The notes: a model not told the origin generated them from the sequence alone. Shown: positions 1-12,224, counted from the first letter of the stretch. The stretch: 53,915 bases of DNA from Xenococcaceae cyanobacterium MO_234.B1 (GCA_030064915.1 JASJEK010000001.1:1-53915); one strand, 5' to 3'. Made by a program: numbers and translations.

Positions 1-186
1 TTCTATTGCATTTAGTATCTATCTAAGGCGATCGCTACCCTGTAACTCTTCTATATCAATGGATTGACCCCGGCGATCGTGGCGTAACTTGCAAGCTAGG
101 TTCGGTAGAGCCGTCAATCTATTAGTCGCCATTTTTATATAACTTAGAATAGTTGAAAGGCAGATTACATAAAGGTCATACAAGTT

Positions 187-909
187 TTGTCAGTCAACCA
201 GGCTTTGGACAGTGAGGACAATCAAGTCTCTCAGAAACTTGCTTTAATGCAGTTAGCAGATTCTTTTTTCCCTTCTGGCTCTTTTACTCTCTCCCACGGT
301 TTAGAATTTCTAGTTCAAACCAAACAAATTACTTCCGCAGAAGATTTACAAATTTTCTTACAACTATTACTCAGAAATAAAATTGGAAGTTGTGATTTAG
401 TAGCTTTGATTTATAGCTACAAAGGAAGCAAACATAATGATCTCGCAGCAGTAAGATTAGCAGACACAAGATTATTTGCTCAAACTTTAATTGCCAAAAA
501 TCGTATCACCCAAAGAAACAGTGGACGAGCTTTATTAATGATTGCTAACTCTACTTGGCAAAATGAGCAATTAGCAACTTTAACTCAAGATGTAGCTCAT
601 AATAGATTTAATTGCTTACATCCTGTGGTGTTTGCAGTGGTAGCTCAAGTTGCTGGTATTTCAGAACAGGATGCAATATTAGGTTTTTTGCATAGTTTCG
701 TCACAGGGTTATTAGGTGCTGCAATTCGCTTAGGGGTTATTGGTCATCTTCAAGCTCAACAGTTATTGCTAAATCTAGCATCTGATATAGAACTAACCTA
801 TCACAAAGCCCAATCAATTAATCTAGACCAGATGTGGAGTTGTACTCCCACTATTGATCTAGCGCAGATGCAACATCATAAACTCAATACCAGATTATTT
901 GCCAGTTAA
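187..909 (+). CDS. ureF: Urease accessory protein UreF
   Basis: This 240-residue protein matches UreF, the accessory factor that works with UreD and UreG to load nickel into apo-urease in the cytoplasm. The visible signature is [23 protein letters not shown] near the N-terminus, where UreF has its conserved ADSxFPxGxFxxSxGLE stretch; the rest is the usual all-helical body and the length is normal. The start is a TTG at 187 with an AAAGG about 10 nt upstream; an ATG at 247 is possible but would cut into the conserved region. No other urease gene is adjacent: the 186 bases upstream have no recognisable reading frame and the next gene runs convergently. Scattered urease genes are common in cyanobacteria. 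Identification is secure; the start codon is less so. Confidence 0.9.
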   Translation: MSVNQALDSEDNQVSQKLALMQLADSFFPSGSFTLSHGLEFLVQTKQITSAEDLQIFLQLLLRNKIGSCDLVALIYSYKGSKHNDLAAVRLADTRLFAQTLIAKNRITQRNSGRALLMIANSTWQNEQLATLTQDVAHNRFNCLHPVVFAVVAQVAGISEQDAILGFLHSFVTGLLGAAIRLGVIGHLQAQQLLLNLASDIELTYHKAQSINLDQMWSCTPTIDLAQMQHHKLNTRLFAS

Positions 910-927
910 TTAATTACTCTTTTTCCT

Positions 928-2187
928 CTATTTTATGATAGTAAGAACATATTTACCCTTACCACCCTCATCATAAGCATTAACAATGACATTGAATGTT
1001 CCATCATAAGGAAGAGTCACCTTAAGACGGGAATTACTATTTTGATCGCTGACATCATCGTTTTGTTGTATGATATTGCCGTCTTTATCCATAACTGCTA
1101 AAAAAGTGTCGAAATCTTGGCTTTCTAAGGTAATAACAAAAGAATCTCCTGCTTTCCCTTCTAATGGATAAGAATCATAAAAACTACCATCATTAGGAAT
1201 TGTTTTATCTCCTGGTTCGAGAGCCCCTCTTTCCGTTTTTTCAATCAGAATAGAATTGGTAGAAACAGATGGCGGTGAAGAATCTAATTCTGTATCAGTA
1301 GGTAACTCGACAGATTCAGTTTCAGGGGAATTCTTGTCTTCTTCTGTAATATCTGTTCTTGATTGAGACTGAGGCTTATTATTGGTTGCTGTTTCTTCCT
1401 GAACCATAACGATGGGTTCTTGGGTTGGTTTTTCTGCTACTTGTTCAGAAGCATTAGGTGATTTAGGAGTATCTTCTGAAGCAGGATTTTCTATGGCAAT
1501 ATCATTTTGCTCTACCTCGTATGCGATCGCGCATACCTGAGCATATCTAGGATCATTTTGGCAAGCTATACCAGTAAACCGATAATTGGGATTGAAGATT
1601 GTAAAGCGGTGACGGCGATCGGGAAAACCCTCATCTACAACTAAGTGCATTACTATGGCTTCTGGAGTGACTTTACCATAGCTAATATTATCTAAGTTTC
1701 TATTTTGTCTATTACTAGTGAACTCTGTAACTCGTTGTTTGGCACTAACTTCTAAATCTTCAGAGGAGGAAAGAGGATCAAGAGGGCTTTGTTCTTTAAC
1801 AAACATAATGGCTTCTTCTAGAACCATTAGACCGCGATTAGTTCTAATCTCTCTTTCTCCTGGCAATTTGAGCATAATACCATCATAATATTGCTTTAAG
1901 CTTTCTAACCAAGCTCCATACTCTTGAGGATTAGTTCTAGCTCGATTTATCTCTTTTAAAATATCTTGTTCTAATACTGATTTGGAGCTATCAGGATTTT
2001 GAGTAATTAATCTATTCTGGGATGAGGGGAAACTGTGACCCCCTAGTGCCTTTATGTTATTGAAATCACTTTCTTGTTTAAGTTCACTCCCCCAGGCTAA
2101 TTCCACTCCCAGAGTGTTACTGAACAAAATCAATAAAAATAACTTTGAAATGACACCAAAAAAATTTATTTGAGAAATCATAAACAT
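928..2187 (-). CDS. Secreted CAP (SCP-like) domain protein with C-terminal PPC domain
   Basis: The 419-residue product starts with a hydrophobic signal peptide (about residues 1-33), so it is probably exported. Residues ~70-230 form a CAP/SCP-like domain: it begins with the typical helix EINRARTNPQEYG, and a later stretch reads HRFTIFNPNYRFTGIACQ, like the end of CAP domains with their histidine and GIG-type motif. A Glu/Thr/Ser/Pro-rich linker (~235-320) follows. Residues ~320-419 look like a bacterial pre-peptidase C-terminal (PPC) beta-sandwich, with SFVITLESQDFDTFLAVMD and a closing GKYVLTI. CAP proteins have varied roles, so no substrate is proposed. The gene is 19 nt upstream of the InrS-like repressor's stop codon side and convergent with ureF. 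The domain calls are fairly sure; the function is unknown. Confidence 0.75.
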   Translation of the reverse strand: MFMISQINFFGVISKLFLLILFSNTLGVELAWGSELKQESDFNNIKALGGHSFPSSQNRLITQNPDSSKSVLEQDILKEINRARTNPQEYGAWLESLKQYYDGIMLKLPGEREIRTNRGLMVLEEAIMFVKEQSPLDPLSSSEDLEVSAKQRVTEFTSNRQNRNLDNISYGKVTPEAIVMHLVVDEGFPDRRHRFTIFNPNYRFTGIACQNDPRYAQVCAIAYEVEQNDIAIENPASEDTPKSPNASEQVAEKPTQEPIVMVQEETATNNKPQSQSRTDITEEDKNSPETESVELPTDTELDSSPPSVSTNSILIEKTERGALEPGDKTIPNDGSFYDSYPLEGKAGDSFVITLESQDFDTFLAVMDKDGNIIQQNDDVSDQNSNSRLKVTLPYDGTFNVIVNAYDEGGKGKYVLTIIK

Positions 2188-2206
2188 CTTTCAACCTCAT
2201 CAATCT

Positions 2207-2584
2207 CTAGTTATTTGAAGGTAAAAAACGATCTAAAGCAGCTTTTAACTCTTCAATTTCTAGATCAATATTTCCTTCTTTAGCAGCACGAACAATACAT
2301 TCTTCTAAATGTTCATCTAAAATAATTCTCGCTACACGATCAATTCCCCCTCGTACCGCAGCAAGCTGAATTAATACTTCCGAACAAGAACGACTTTCTT
2401 GGATCATAGTTTTTATACCACGGATATGTCCCTCAATACGAGAGAGACGATTAATTAGTCTCTTCAAGGACTCTTCACTATGAACATGAGGTGTTGCCTT
2501 GGACTCGGGAAATTTTCCTTGATGCTGATGTTGATGGCTCACAGTTATTTTTGATGATTGATTTATTGGCTTGCTGAGTGTCAA
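2207..2584 (-). CDS. CsoR/RcnR-family metal-sensing repressor, InrS-like
   Basis: This 125-residue helical protein belongs to the CsoR/RcnR (DUF156) family of metal-sensing repressors. The core RLSRIEGHIRGIKTMI is diagnostic. Ligands visible are Cys67, His92 and Cys96, plus His33/His35 in a His-rich N-terminal tail. As I recall the nickel sensor InrS of Synechocystis, its ligands are His21, Cys53, His78 and Cys82; the spacing is identical here with a constant offset of 14, so nickel is the best guess for the inducer. Copper or cobalt sensing remains possible. The start used is TTG at 2584; a GTG at 2542 is an alternative, and neither has a clear ribosome binding site. No metal efflux gene is adjacent, and a MITE-like repeat begins four bases upstream of the start. 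Confidence 0.85.
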   Translation of the reverse strand: MTLSKPINQSSKITVSHQHQHQGKFPESKATPHVHSEESLKRLINRLSRIEGHIRGIKTMIQESRSCSEVLIQLAAVRGGIDRVARIILDEHLEECIVRAAKEGNIDLEIEELKAALDRFLPSNN

Positions 2585-2587
2585 CTG

Positions 2588-2739
2588 ATACTAAATCCGA
2601 TTGTTAAAACCCCCATAAATCATTTGTTGTAGAGACGTAGCATGCTACGTCTCTACAGGGTTTAACGATTTTTTGGTTTAACGATTTTTTGGTTTAACGA
2701 TTTTTTGGATAAACATAGTATGTAATTCGGATTTAGTAT
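2588..2739. repeat. MITE-like element with 13-bp inverted ends
   Basis: The sequence atactaaatccga at 2588-2600 is repeated exactly in inverted form at 2727-2739. The ~152 bp between them hold a perfect 28-bp palindrome at 2629-2656 (GTAGAGACGTAGCA and its complement) and about three tandem copies of a 16-mer containing aacgattttttggttt at ~2660-2708. No coding capacity is seen. This is the architecture of a non-autonomous MITE. It abuts the start codon of the InrS-like gene, so it may supply or disturb that gene's promoter. Confidence 0.65.
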
Positions 2740-2773
2740 GAATACTGATTTGAGGTAAAAAAAATAACACCAG

Positions 2774-2820
2774 TTAAAAAAAGTGATAGGGATTATAGTT
2801 GTCGATGTTCCCTATCACTT
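2774..2820 (-). terminator. Intrinsic terminator after rpoC2
   Basis: A perfect 12-bp inverted repeat (aagtgataggga at 2781-2792, tccctatcactt at 2809-2820) with a 16-nt loop lies about 60 bp beyond the rpoC2 stop. Read on the minus strand the stem is followed directly by a run of seven T residues. This is a classical Rho-independent terminator for the rpoB-rpoC1-rpoC2 transcript. Confidence 0.85.
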
Positions 2821-2881
2821 CTAATTTAAGTTAGATCAATTTATTTGTCGTCCATCACAAATTAAGACATTGTGATGATTT

Positions 2882-5800
2882 TCAAATTTCTTCTTCTGAG
2901 GTTTTGCCACTGTTGCCATTAACAGAAGTTTCATCCTCAGTTAGACCAGTATAAGCTCTTGCTGTTTGGTCATCTAAGATTACGTTCTCATCATCTCCTA
3001 AGCTTTTATAAGGTCTTAAAGACCGAGATTCTGAGTTGCTAACCGCCTCTTCTCCTCCCAGGTGAAAACTACTATCCAATTCTCCGTTGTAACCATAGAC
3101 AGGAGCATTGCGTAAATTGGAAGAGTCAAAATCGTTTCTGTTGACTCCTGGTTCTTCATGGGTATTAAACCCAGTTCCCGCAGGAATCAAACGACCAATG
3201 ATCACGTTTTCTTTGAGTCCTCTGAGCCAGTCGGATTTACCCTCAATTGCAGCTTCAGTTAGCACCCTAGTTGTCTCTTGGAAAGAAGCAGCAGAAATGA
3301 AACTATCTGTATTTAAAGAAGCTTTGGTAATACCTAATAATACAGGAGTGTATTTAGCAGGCTCACCGCCAGTAATAGCCATTGCTTCATTGATTTGCTC
3401 AATTTCTCGCAAAGCAACCAATTCCCCTGGCAACATCACCGTATCTCCGCCGTCATCGACTTTGACCTTGGAAGTCATTTGACGCACGATTACTTCAATA
3501 TGTTTGTCAGAAATGTCAATGCCTTGACTTTGATAGACCGATTGCACTTGAGCCACTAAGAAGTTTTGCGCTTCTTGAAACCCAATTAGAGAAGCTTCGT
3601 AACAACCTTTTTCTTCTAAGTAGTAATTAAAGAAGACTTCTAAAATTTCGTGGGGGTTAGCAGGTCCATCAGTAAGCATTTCCCCAACTTCTACTTGTTG
3701 TCCATCAGCAACTATGGCATTTTGTCCGGGTTTGACATGATATGGCTCAACGTTACCATCCTCTTCTTCTACGTTAATATCAACAGTTTCTCCTTCTTCG
3801 TAAACTACTTGGGAGATACCAGGTTTACGACACAAAATACAACTTTCTTTGGGTTTACGAGCTTCTAATAGTTCCTCAATACGGGGTAAACCTTGAATAA
3901 TATCCCCAGTTTTAGAACGCTCATAAATCAGCATTACAAGGTTATCTCCCCTTTGAACTAGGTCACCATTGTCAATGTGGAGAACTGCACCACTAGATAC
4001 ACGATAGGGACGTGCATGACGCAGGACTAAAGTGGTTTTACCCCCTTCCTGTTCAACCATTTCCACAACCTGTCCTGAGTCTTCTAGTTGTACTCCCGGA
4101 ACAATCTCTATACCAGCTACTAGTAGGTCGTCTTCTTGACATTCACATTGACTCTTACCCGCATCAAGTTCGTAGGTAACACGATCGGATTCCCTAACGA
4201 TTAGGATACGACGGATCGCTTCCCCTCCTTCACGAATGCCTCGTACTTGTCCAGACGATTTACACTTGATTTCAGTACTAGCTATAGTTGCACCTTTGGG
4301 AATTTCTTGACCGTCTTGTACTAAAATTCTGGTTTCAATCTCTCCACTATGGGGATCGGCATCTGTATCCCTTCGTAAGACTAGTGATTCTAAAATCACC
4401 ATCTGCAAACGCTGAGTTTCGAGGTCTGACTCATCCGATTTTAGTTCGATATCCGCACTTAAGTTGGCAGGTCCTTCTAGCTCATCAGCACTATCTATTT
4501 CTAATACTAATTGGGTACTGAGCAGAGAAACTCCATTAACAGATTTGACTCGCTCTCCATCCTTGTAGAACAATCGTTGAACCGATCGCAACTCAATTTT
4601 ACGACCATCTTCACTATTAATGGAAGCTTGGGAAGGAATGGCTGGTTCGTCGGAAATTTGGTATTCTGTTACACCACGGAGCAGCAATGCAGGTCCTTCG
4701 GTTGTGTCAACTATTTCTCCATACTTGAGTTCATCTACTGTAACTCCTGGCAGTATCTCTGCACCTGGTTGAACGAGTTGTCCGTCTAGTTTGGGGTCAA
4801 TATCATCTAGTAAGTGGAGTTCCCCTGGTTTGATAATAATTTCGCGGAGAATATCGTTTTTCTGGATCACTTCTACTACCCCAGAGGATTGAGCAAAGAT
4901 GTCTTTTACTACTTCTGTTCCAGCTTCGACATATTCACCGTCTTCTACTATTAGTAGAGATATATCCTTATTGACTTCATGGCTTTCTTCGGAAATCCAC
5001 AATAAAGTTCCACCTTTGGTAACTTCGTATCCTTGTTTCCGTCCCCCTTTTCCGATTTCTACCCCTGCATATTTAATAATGCCTCCAGTTTCAGTTTTGT
5101 AGCGGTCATCAACTAATTCTGCTACTATCTGGTGATTCTGCACTTTTGTTCCAGGGGCAGTTTTCAGCAAGAACTTTTGGTTATCGGCAGTATAGACCAT
5201 GTATTGTTCTCTACCACCATCACTTTCTACTTTCACTTCTGCTTGATCGAGTAGTACGGAAGCAGTTACAATCTCAATTTCCCGACTATCAGGAATCATT
5301 CTAACCACACCACCATTGGCGGAAGTGAGTCGAGTTTGAGCTAAAACATCTCCAGGAGATACGCGATCGCCATTACTAACTAGGGGTTCTGCACCAGGAA
5401 GTAAGTTATAAACTTCTCCTGAGAGTACCCACAACAAACCGGCATTTTTAGCAACTTTAGTTGTGTTACCTTGACGGTCGGTTTTTTCATCAGGAACTAA
5501 ATCGGCAAAGAGAACTTCCCCTGCTAAATCAGAAGTTACGTCTTTATTGGCTTTTTCTGTGGATTTTTGGACTTTAGCTTTTGCTACTTCTACCAGTAAT
5601 TGACCTGCTTTGACTTCTTGTCCATCAACTACGTGAATTAAAGACCCTACTGTAAGGGGATAAGAGACTTTTTTACCTTTTTTAATCGGTTCTAAGACCA
5701 AATCTCCAACATTTTCAACTTGTTCTCTTTCGTCCCCGTGGCGAGTTCTAACTTTACGGGTACTTAAGCCTTTAGCATATCTGACAATAGAATCTTTTTC

Positions 5801-6850
5801 TGCTGTGATTTGACGGGCTACTTCTCCAGTAAAAACCCCTCCTGTGTGGAAGGTACGCATGGTTAATTGGGTTCCAGGCTCACCAATGGATTGAGCAGCA
5901 ATAATTCCTACTGCTTCTCCCATATCCACCATTTTGCCGTGAGCCAGACTCCAGCCGTAGCATTTTTGACACACAGAACGAGCAGCTTCACAAGTTAAAG
6001 GCGATCGCACTACCACAGATTCACACTTACGACCAATTTCTTGGGCTAAATCTGCGTTTAAGTTTTGATTGCGTTTAGCGATAACCTTCCCTGTTTCGGA
6101 GTCAATAGCATCTTCTGCCAATACCCTACCTAATAATCGGTCAGAAAGGGCAATCAAGGTGCGATCGCCGTCTTTCATCGCTTGAGTAATGATTCCTCTT
6201 TGAGTCCCGCAATCGACTTCTCTGACAATGACATCTTGAGAAACATCCACTAAACGACGGGTCAAATAGCCGGAGTCCGCAGTACGAAGAGCCGTATCTA
6301 CCAAACCTTTCCTTGCACCATAAGAAGAAATAATATACTCCGTCACAGTTAGTCCTTCACGGAAATTAGTTTTAATGGGAAGGTCGATGATTTCCCCTTG
6401 AGGATCGGCCATCAAACCCCGCATTCCCACTAGCTGACGTACCTGGGACAAGTTACCCCTTGCTCCACTAAACGCCATCATATAGACTGAATTTAACGGA
6501 TCGGTAGATTTAAAATTAGTTACCACCTTATTTTTAAGATTTTCGGAAGTGATAGTCCAGGTATCAATAACTTTCTGGAAACGCTCTACTTCAGTAATTT
6601 CACCCTTGGCATAACGTTCTTCGGTTCTCCTAATTTCTTGTTCGGCTTCCTCCAACATTTCAGGTTTTTGAGGGGGAACTTTGAGGTCATCAACACTTAT
6701 AGATACCCCTGCTCTTGTGGCATAACGAAAGCCCATTTCTTTGAGCAAGTCTGCCATAGTAGCGCACCGAGCCGAACCATACTCAGTATAAGCCCAGGCA
6801 ATTAATTTTTTGAGACGACCTTTATCGACGATATGGTTATAAAATTTCAT
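2882..6850 (-). CDS. rpoC2: RNA polymerase subunit beta' C-terminal part (RpoC2)
   Basis: RpoC2 is the C-terminal part of the beta' subunit, which cyanobacteria and plastids encode separately. At 1,322 residues the length is normal. Visible parts are the [18 protein letters not shown] bridge/lineage motif near residue 130, zinc-site cysteines at 214, 287, 294 and 297 (the last three with the spacing of the E. coli beta' second zinc site), and the trigger-loop start [10 protein letters not shown] at ~329. The following ~640 residues are the large beta-rich SI3 insertion that cyanobacteria carry inside the trigger loop. The C-terminal jaw and closing part resume near [14 protein letters not shown]. 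The ATG at 6850 is preceded by AGGGA at suitable distance. It is the last gene of the minus-strand rpoB-rpoC1-rpoC2 run and is followed by a strong terminator. Confidence 0.98.
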   Translation of the reverse strand: MKFYNHIVDKGRLKKLIAWAYTEYGSARCATMADLLKEMGFRYATRAGVSISVDDLKVPPQKPEMLEEAEQEIRRTEERYAKGEITEVERFQKVIDTWTITSENLKNKVVTNFKSTDPLNSVYMMAFSGARGNLSQVRQLVGMRGLMADPQGEIIDLPIKTNFREGLTVTEYIISSYGARKGLVDTALRTADSGYLTRRLVDVSQDVIVREVDCGTQRGIITQAMKDGDRTLIALSDRLLGRVLAEDAIDSETGKVIAKRNQNLNADLAQEIGRKCESVVVRSPLTCEAARSVCQKCYGWSLAHGKMVDMGEAVGIIAAQSIGEPGTQLTMRTFHTGGVFTGEVARQITAEKDSIVRYAKGLSTRKVRTRHGDEREQVENVGDLVLEPIKKGKKVSYPLTVGSLIHVVDGQEVKAGQLLVEVAKAKVQKSTEKANKDVTSDLAGEVLFADLVPDEKTDRQGNTTKVAKNAGLLWVLSGEVYNLLPGAEPLVSNGDRVSPGDVLAQTRLTSANGGVVRMIPDSREIEIVTASVLLDQAEVKVESDGGREQYMVYTADNQKFLLKTAPGTKVQNHQIVAELVDDRYKTETGGIIKYAGVEIGKGGRKQGYEVTKGGTLLWISEESHEVNKDISLLIVEDGEYVEAGTEVVKDIFAQSSGVVEVIQKNDILREIIIKPGELHLLDDIDPKLDGQLVQPGAEILPGVTVDELKYGEIVDTTEGPALLLRGVTEYQISDEPAIPSQASINSEDGRKIELRSVQRLFYKDGERVKSVNGVSLLSTQLVLEIDSADELEGPANLSADIELKSDESDLETQRLQMVILESLVLRRDTDADPHSGEIETRILVQDGQEIPKGATIASTEIKCKSSGQVRGIREGGEAIRRILIVRESDRVTYELDAGKSQCECQEDDLLVAGIEIVPGVQLEDSGQVVEMVEQEGGKTTLVLRHARPYRVSSGAVLHIDNGDLVQRGDNLVMLIYERSKTGDIIQGLPRIEELLEARKPKESCILCRKPGISQVVYEEGETVDINVEEEDGNVEPYHVKPGQNAIVADGQQVEVGEMLTDGPANPHEILEVFFNYYLEEKGCYEASLIGFQEAQNFLVAQVQSVYQSQGIDISDKHIEVIVRQMTSKVKVDDGGDTVMLPGELVALREIEQINEAMAITGGEPAKYTPVLLGITKASLNTDSFISAASFQETTRVLTEAAIEGKSDWLRGLKENVIIGRLIPAGTGFNTHEEPGVNRNDFDSSNLRNAPVYGYNGELDSSFHLGGEEAVSNSESRSLRPYKSLGDDENVILDDQTARAYTGLTEDETSVNGNSGKTSEEEI

Positions 6851-6932
6851 ATTAGTCCCTGATGATTTTCTTTAAAGTTCCTAACTAATCGAGCTTTGAA
6901 CTATTCGTACTTGGTAATACTGGCTTTAGTAA

Positions 6933-8816
6933 CTACACAGATGGTTCAAGAGCTTCTTTAATTGTTTTGTTGTAGATAATTCGACCTACTGTAGTATATA
7001 TGTATTGAGAAATCCTCTTTCCTGTGTCTGTTTCTCTAACGAATCGCTGTTTGTAGTATTTGACAACAGTACCATCAGTTAACACTTCTTGTTCTACAAT
7101 CTCATTATCAGCTTCTGCTGTTTCTACTTCTCCGTCATATCGCAACCAGACATAGGCGTGTAAATCCAGTTGTCCCTGCTCAAAAGCTTTAAGTGCATCA
7201 TCCATGCTGCCGAAGCGTCTGCCTTCTCCTTTAGTTGCCTGGGGATTTTCTGCGGTTAAATAGTAACAGCCCAAAACCATATCTTGAGAGGGAGCAACAA
7301 TAGGTTTTCCTGTTGCAGGAGATAAAATATTGTGACAGGCCAACATCAATAACCGCGCTTCTGCTTGTGCCTCTAAAGATAAAGGTACGTGAACCGCCAT
7401 TTGGTCTCCGTCAAAGTCCGCGTTAAAAGCTGGACATACTAGAGGATGTAATTGAATGGCTCTTCCCTCTACCAAAATTGGCTCAAAGGCTTGAATTCCC
7501 AGACGGTGTAATGTAGGAGCGCGGTTGAGCAATACAGGATGACCTGTAATTACTTCTCTTAAGACTTCAAATACTTGGGGGTCTCCTCGTTGAATTAGTT
7601 TTTTGGCTGCCTTAATATTGTTGACCATCCCACTTTGAATCAACCGATGGATTACAAAGGGTTGGAATAATTCGATCGCCATTTCTCTGGGCAAGCCACA
7701 TTGATAAATTTTCAACTTAGGTCCTACGACAATTACAGAGCGTCCTGAGTAGTCAACCCTTTTCCCTAATAAGTTTTGTCGGAAACGACCTTGCTTCCCT
7801 TCAATAATGTCAGATAGAGATTTGAGGGGACGATTATTCGCCCCAACAACAGTACGACCGCGACGACCGTTATCAATTAAAGCATCTACTGCTTCTTGCA
7901 GCATCCGTTTTTCGTTACGGACAATAATTTCTGGTGCGAGAATTTCTTGCAATCTTGCTAACCGATTGTTGCGATTAATAACTCTTCGATACAAATCATT
8001 AAGGTCAGAAGTAGCAAATCTACCCCCATCCAACTGCACCATGGGGCGCAAATCTGGAGGAATGACCGGGATAAATGTCAAAATCATCCATTCAGGACGG
8101 GCTCCTGTGGCGATGAAATTATCAATTACTCGCAACCGCTTGATTAACTTCGCTCTTTTCTGTCCTTTGGCATTATTAATTTCTTCTCTGAGTTTTTCTG
8201 CTTCTGGTTCTAGCTCTACTTCTTCCAGTAATCGCTGAATTGCCTCAGCACCAATACCAACTTCTACTCCAATTAGTTCTGAGTCTTCACTATAAAGCTG
8301 TTCCTCGATTTCAATCCATTGATCTTCAGTTAATAGTTGCTTACTAGAGAGATTTTGGGCATTACCAGGGTCTAATACCACATAGGAGTTGAAATAGACG
8401 ATTTGCTCTACATCTCGTAAAGGCATATCCAAAATGATACTCAGATAACTGGGAATTCCCTTGAGATACCAAACATGAGTCACTGGTGCAGCCAGTTTGA
8501 TGTAACCCATACGGTGACGACGTACCCGAGATTCGGTAACCTCTACTCCACAGCGTTCGCAAATAATTCCGCGATGACGCACTCTCTTATATTTCCCACA
8601 GTGACATTCCCAGTCTTTTGCTGGACCAAAAATGCGCTCACAAAATAGCCCATCCATTTCTGGCTTGAGAGTTCTGTAATTGATAGTTTCTGGCTTAGTA
8701 ACTTCTCCTACAACTTGTCCGGTATTGAGAGTTCTTTCTCCCCATTGGCGAATTCTGTCTGGAGAAGCAACCCCGATTTTTACATAATCAAAGCGTTGTT
8801 CTTGTTGGTTTCTCAT
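6933..8816 (-). CDS. rpoC1: RNA polymerase subunit gamma (beta' N-terminal part, RpoC1)
   Basis: This 627-residue protein is the N-terminal part of beta', called gamma in cyanobacteria. It begins [19 protein letters not shown] and contains the first zinc ribbon ([20 protein letters not shown], around residues 70-90). The universal active-site motif [12 protein letters not shown] is at about residue 463, where the three aspartates hold the catalytic magnesium. Length and sequence are normal. It lies 82 bp downstream of rpoC2's start side and 96 bp from rpoB, on the same strand, so the three subunit genes are very likely co-transcribed. No promoter or terminator stands out in either spacer. The start is ATG; no strong Shine-Dalgarno is visible, which is common in cyanobacteria. 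Confidence 0.98.
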   Translation of the reverse strand: MRNQQEQRFDYVKIGVASPDRIRQWGERTLNTGQVVGEVTKPETINYRTLKPEMDGLFCERIFGPAKDWECHCGKYKRVRHRGIICERCGVEVTESRVRRHRMGYIKLAAPVTHVWYLKGIPSYLSIILDMPLRDVEQIVYFNSYVVLDPGNAQNLSSKQLLTEDQWIEIEEQLYSEDSELIGVEVGIGAEAIQRLLEEVELEPEAEKLREEINNAKGQKRAKLIKRLRVIDNFIATGARPEWMILTFIPVIPPDLRPMVQLDGGRFATSDLNDLYRRVINRNNRLARLQEILAPEIIVRNEKRMLQEAVDALIDNGRRGRTVVGANNRPLKSLSDIIEGKQGRFRQNLLGKRVDYSGRSVIVVGPKLKIYQCGLPREMAIELFQPFVIHRLIQSGMVNNIKAAKKLIQRGDPQVFEVLREVITGHPVLLNRAPTLHRLGIQAFEPILVEGRAIQLHPLVCPAFNADFDGDQMAVHVPLSLEAQAEARLLMLACHNILSPATGKPIVAPSQDMVLGCYYLTAENPQATKGEGRRFGSMDDALKAFEQGQLDLHAYVWLRYDGEVETAEADNEIVEQEVLTDGTVVKYYKQRFVRETDTGKRISQYIYTTVGRIIYNKTIKEALEPSV

Positions 8817-8912
8817 CTTTTGCTGAATCTATCATTAGAAATTAGGCACAGGGGATAAGAGAATTTAGTTGTGAGTTGCCACTATTCCCTTATCGTCAAA
8901 GTTGCAAAATAC

Positions 8913-11900
8913 TTAAGCTTCTTCTTGGATGTTTTCTCTACTCAAGGCTTCATAAGTAGGTCGGTTGGGAGTACGACGAGAACTATCCGCCATCAGATTT
9001 ACCTCTATATCTTGACTACTACCATCCTCTAAAGCTTCTAGTTTATGAACCGCAATATCTAATCCTAAAGATTGCAATTCACGCATCAATACTTTGAAAG
9101 ATTCTGGAGTTCCTGGACGAGGAATGGGTTTTCCTTTGACGATGGCGTTGAGAGCTTCATTTCTACCTTGCATATCATCGGATTTAACGGTTAACAACTC
9201 TTGCAAGATGTAAGCTGAGCCATAAGCTTCTAAGGCCCATACTTCCATTTCTCCGAAACGCTGACCACCTTGTTGTGCTTTACCACCCAAGGGCTGCTGC
9301 GTTACTAAAGAGTAAGGACCAGTAGAACGAGCGTGAATCTTATCATCCACTAGATGAACCAGCTTGAGCATATAAGCTTTACCAACAGTAACAGGGCGGT
9401 CAAAAGCTTCTCCTGTCCTGCCATCAAAAACCTTGATTTTCCCGGGATTATTTTCGTCAAATACCCACTGTTTATTGTGTTTACGGGAAGCGTCTCGGAT
9501 TTTGCCGTGGACAGTTTCTCTGGAGGCTTCTTTGCCGTGCATTTCATCAAAAGGCATCATCTTAAATCTCATACCCAGATTTTCCCCAGCCCAACCGAGG
9601 AGACACTCAAATACTTGTCCTACGTTCATCCTAGAGGGTACACCCAGAGGATTGAGAACTATATCTATAGGTGTACCATCGGGTAAATAGGGCATATCTT
9701 CAATGGGAAGAATCCGAGAAATAATTCCTTTATTGCCATGACGACCCGCCATTTTATCCCCTACCTGGATTTTACGTTTTTGAGCTACGTAAATACGTAC
9801 TACCATATTAGCCCCAGGAGGTAGTTCATCTCCCTGTTCTCTAGTAAAGACGCGGACATCTACCACTCTTCCCTTTTCTCCATTGGGGACTCTCAAGGAG
9901 TTATCTCGAACATCTCTAGCTTTTTCCCCAAAGATGGCTCTGAGTAATTTTTCTTCTGGGGGTTGATCGGATTCTCCTTTCGGGGTAACTTTCCCCACTA
10001 GGATGTCTCCAGCTTCGACCCAAGCCCCAATATGAATGATGCCTCGCTCATCTAGATTTCGTAGTGCATCTTCCCCCACATTGGGAATTTCTCTAGTAAT
10101 TTCTTCTGGACCAAGCTTAGTCTGTCTGGCTTCAATTTCAAATTTTTCAATGTGAATACTGGTATAAACATCGTCATAAACCAGTCTTTCACTAATGAGA
10201 ATCGCATCTTCGTAATTGTAGCCTTCCCAGGGCATATAAGCGATTAAAACATTTTGCCCTAATGCCAATTCTCCCCCTTCAGTGGCAGACCCATCAGCCA
10301 GTACTTGTCCAGGAACAACTTCTTCCCCAGCGTAAACCAGAGGACGTTGATTGAGACAGGTATCTTGGTTAGAACGCTGATATTTTTGGAGATTATACTC
10401 TAGTTCTACACCAGGGCCAGGTGCATGAGGGTCGTTATCTCCTTCTTCGACTCTAATTCTCACCACAGTGGCATCCACAAAGGTTACTATCCCGTGGGTG
10501 CGAGATACTACCACCATCCCCGAATCTCTTGCTGCTTGAGCTTCTAAGCCTGTTCCTACTAGAGGGCGTTCCGGACGTAATAGAGGTACAGCTTGTCGCT
10601 GCATATTAGAACCCATGAGAGCGCGGTTAGCATCATCATGTTCGAGGAAGGGAATCAAACTGGTGGCAACGGAGACAATTTGTACGGGAGATACTGCTAC
10701 ATAATCTACTTCATCAGGATTACAAGTCGAAAATTCTTGACGATAGCGAATGGGAATATTTTCTCCTTGGATATAACCATTTTCGTCAGTGGCAACATCC
10801 CCTGGTGCAACTCTTAAATCGTCCTCTTCATCAGCAGTTAAATAGACAGGTTGGCGATCGCGTAAAACTCTCCCATTTTCCACAGGATAATAGGGTGTGG
10901 CAATAAAGCCATAGGGATTAACTCGGGCATAGGTAGCCAAAGAACCAATTAATCCTGCATTAGGACCTTCAGGAGTTTCTACAGGACAAATCCGACCATA
11001 GTGAGAAGGGTGAATATCCCGTACCGCAAACCCAGCCCGTTCTCTAGTTAGTCCTCCAGGTCCTAATGCGGAGAGACGACGTTTATGAGTCAACTCTGCT
11101 AAAGGATTGGTTTGATCCATAAACTGAGAGAGTTGAGAAGAGCCGAAAAACTCTTTAATCGCTGCTACTAAAGGCTTGGGATTAACTAGGGCTGCTGGAG
11201 TCAGGCTATCTGCTTCACTCACAGTCATCCGTTCCCGAATAATCCGCTCCAGACGATTTAGTCCTACTCTGACTTGGTTTTGTAACAGTTCTCCGACGGA
11301 GCGTACCCGACGATTACCAAGGTGATCGATGTCATCAGTACTGCCTACATCAAATTCCAAGTTAATCAGATAAGCTATTGCTGCTAAGATATCTGTGGGA
11401 GTCAAAACTCTGATCGTATCTGCTACAGTCAACCGCAGTTTTTTATTTAATTTGTAACGTCCTACTTTACCTAGATCGTAGCGTTTGGGGTCAAAGAAGC
11501 GAGATTCTAGTAACTGTTGTCCACCACTCACTGTAGGAGGCTCTCCAGGGCGTAACTTCCGATATAGCTCTAGTAAAGCTTCTTCTTCGCTGGGATTGCC
11601 TTCTTTATCTAGGGTTTTTTGATAAAAATCACGATGGCGTAAACCATCAATAATCTCATTGTCACTTAGACCAATAGCTTTGAGTAGTACTTGGGCGGAT
11701 AGTTTACGAGTTTTATCAATACGCACCCACACCAAACCATTTTTGTCAGTTTCAAACTTGAGCCAAGCTCCTCGGTTAGGAATCAAAGAAGCAGAATAAG
11801 TTCTTCTGCCATTTTTATCAGTTTCTGCTTTGTAATATACTCCAGGAGAACGAACTATTTGGTTAACAATAACCCTTTCCGCTCCATTGATAATGAAAGT

Positions 11901-12224
11901 TCCACGATCTGTCATCAGGGGAAGATCGCCGATAAAAACTTTCATTTCTTTAATTTCCCCGTTCTCTTTATTGATCAGACGGGTTGGTACATACATTTGT
12001 ACGCCATAAGTACTATCTCGACTTTTGGCTTCATCAACGCCATATTTAGGTTCTTTAAGTTGATAATTTTCCCCAATAAAATGTAATTCAAATTTTCCCG
12101 TGTAGTCAGTAATGGGGGAAAAACTATTGAGTTCTTCGATCAGACCTTGTTCGAGAAACCAACGAAAACTAGAACGTTGAATTTCAATTAAGTCTGGTAG
12201 CAAAGTGTGGGCTAAGTTACTCAT
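8913..12224 (-). CDS. rpoB: RNA polymerase subunit beta (RpoB)
   Basis: RpoB is the beta subunit, forming with RpoC1 and RpoC2 the catalytic cleft. The 1,103-residue length is that of cyanobacterial beta. Recognisable blocks include the rifampicin-region sequence [29 protein letters not shown], the [21 protein letters not shown] stretch, [14 protein letters not shown], and the C-terminal [13 protein letters not shown] and [19 protein letters not shown], which contact template and beta'. No classical rifampicin-resistance substitution is obvious, though this was not checked residue by residue. The gene is preceded by a 195-bp spacer from tatD, the likely site of the main promoter; I cannot assign a convincing -10/-35 pair there. 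Confidence 0.98.
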   Translation of the reverse strand: MSNLAHTLLPDLIEIQRSSFRWFLEQGLIEELNSFSPITDYTGKFELHFIGENYQLKEPKYGVDEAKSRDSTYGVQMYVPTRLINKENGEIKEMKVFIGDLPLMTDRGTFIINGAERVIVNQIVRSPGVYYKAETDKNGRRTYSASLIPNRGAWLKFETDKNGLVWVRIDKTRKLSAQVLLKAIGLSDNEIIDGLRHRDFYQKTLDKEGNPSEEEALLELYRKLRPGEPPTVSGGQQLLESRFFDPKRYDLGKVGRYKLNKKLRLTVADTIRVLTPTDILAAIAYLINLEFDVGSTDDIDHLGNRRVRSVGELLQNQVRVGLNRLERIIRERMTVSEADSLTPAALVNPKPLVAAIKEFFGSSQLSQFMDQTNPLAELTHKRRLSALGPGGLTRERAGFAVRDIHPSHYGRICPVETPEGPNAGLIGSLATYARVNPYGFIATPYYPVENGRVLRDRQPVYLTADEEDDLRVAPGDVATDENGYIQGENIPIRYRQEFSTCNPDEVDYVAVSPVQIVSVATSLIPFLEHDDANRALMGSNMQRQAVPLLRPERPLVGTGLEAQAARDSGMVVVSRTHGIVTFVDATVVRIRVEEGDNDPHAPGPGVELEYNLQKYQRSNQDTCLNQRPLVYAGEEVVPGQVLADGSATEGGELALGQNVLIAYMPWEGYNYEDAILISERLVYDDVYTSIHIEKFEIEARQTKLGPEEITREIPNVGEDALRNLDERGIIHIGAWVEAGDILVGKVTPKGESDQPPEEKLLRAIFGEKARDVRDNSLRVPNGEKGRVVDVRVFTREQGDELPPGANMVVRIYVAQKRKIQVGDKMAGRHGNKGIISRILPIEDMPYLPDGTPIDIVLNPLGVPSRMNVGQVFECLLGWAGENLGMRFKMMPFDEMHGKEASRETVHGKIRDASRKHNKQWVFDENNPGKIKVFDGRTGEAFDRPVTVGKAYMLKLVHLVDDKIHARSTGPYSLVTQQPLGGKAQQGGQRFGEMEVWALEAYGSAYILQELLTVKSDDMQGRNEALNAIVKGKPIPRPGTPESFKVLMRELQSLGLDIAVHKLEALEDGSSQDIEVNLMADSSRRTPNRPTYEALSRENIQEEA

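Noticed and set aside
1..186. End of an upstream urease gene at the left edge
   Set aside because: None of the six frames gives a recognisable UreE, UreG or UreC tail in these bases.
3108..12086. Several open frames of 60-143 codons on the opposite strand inside rpoC2, rpoC1 and rpoB
   Set aside because: All lie within strongly conserved RNA polymerase genes, have no homology I recognise and are the usual shadow frames of such genes.
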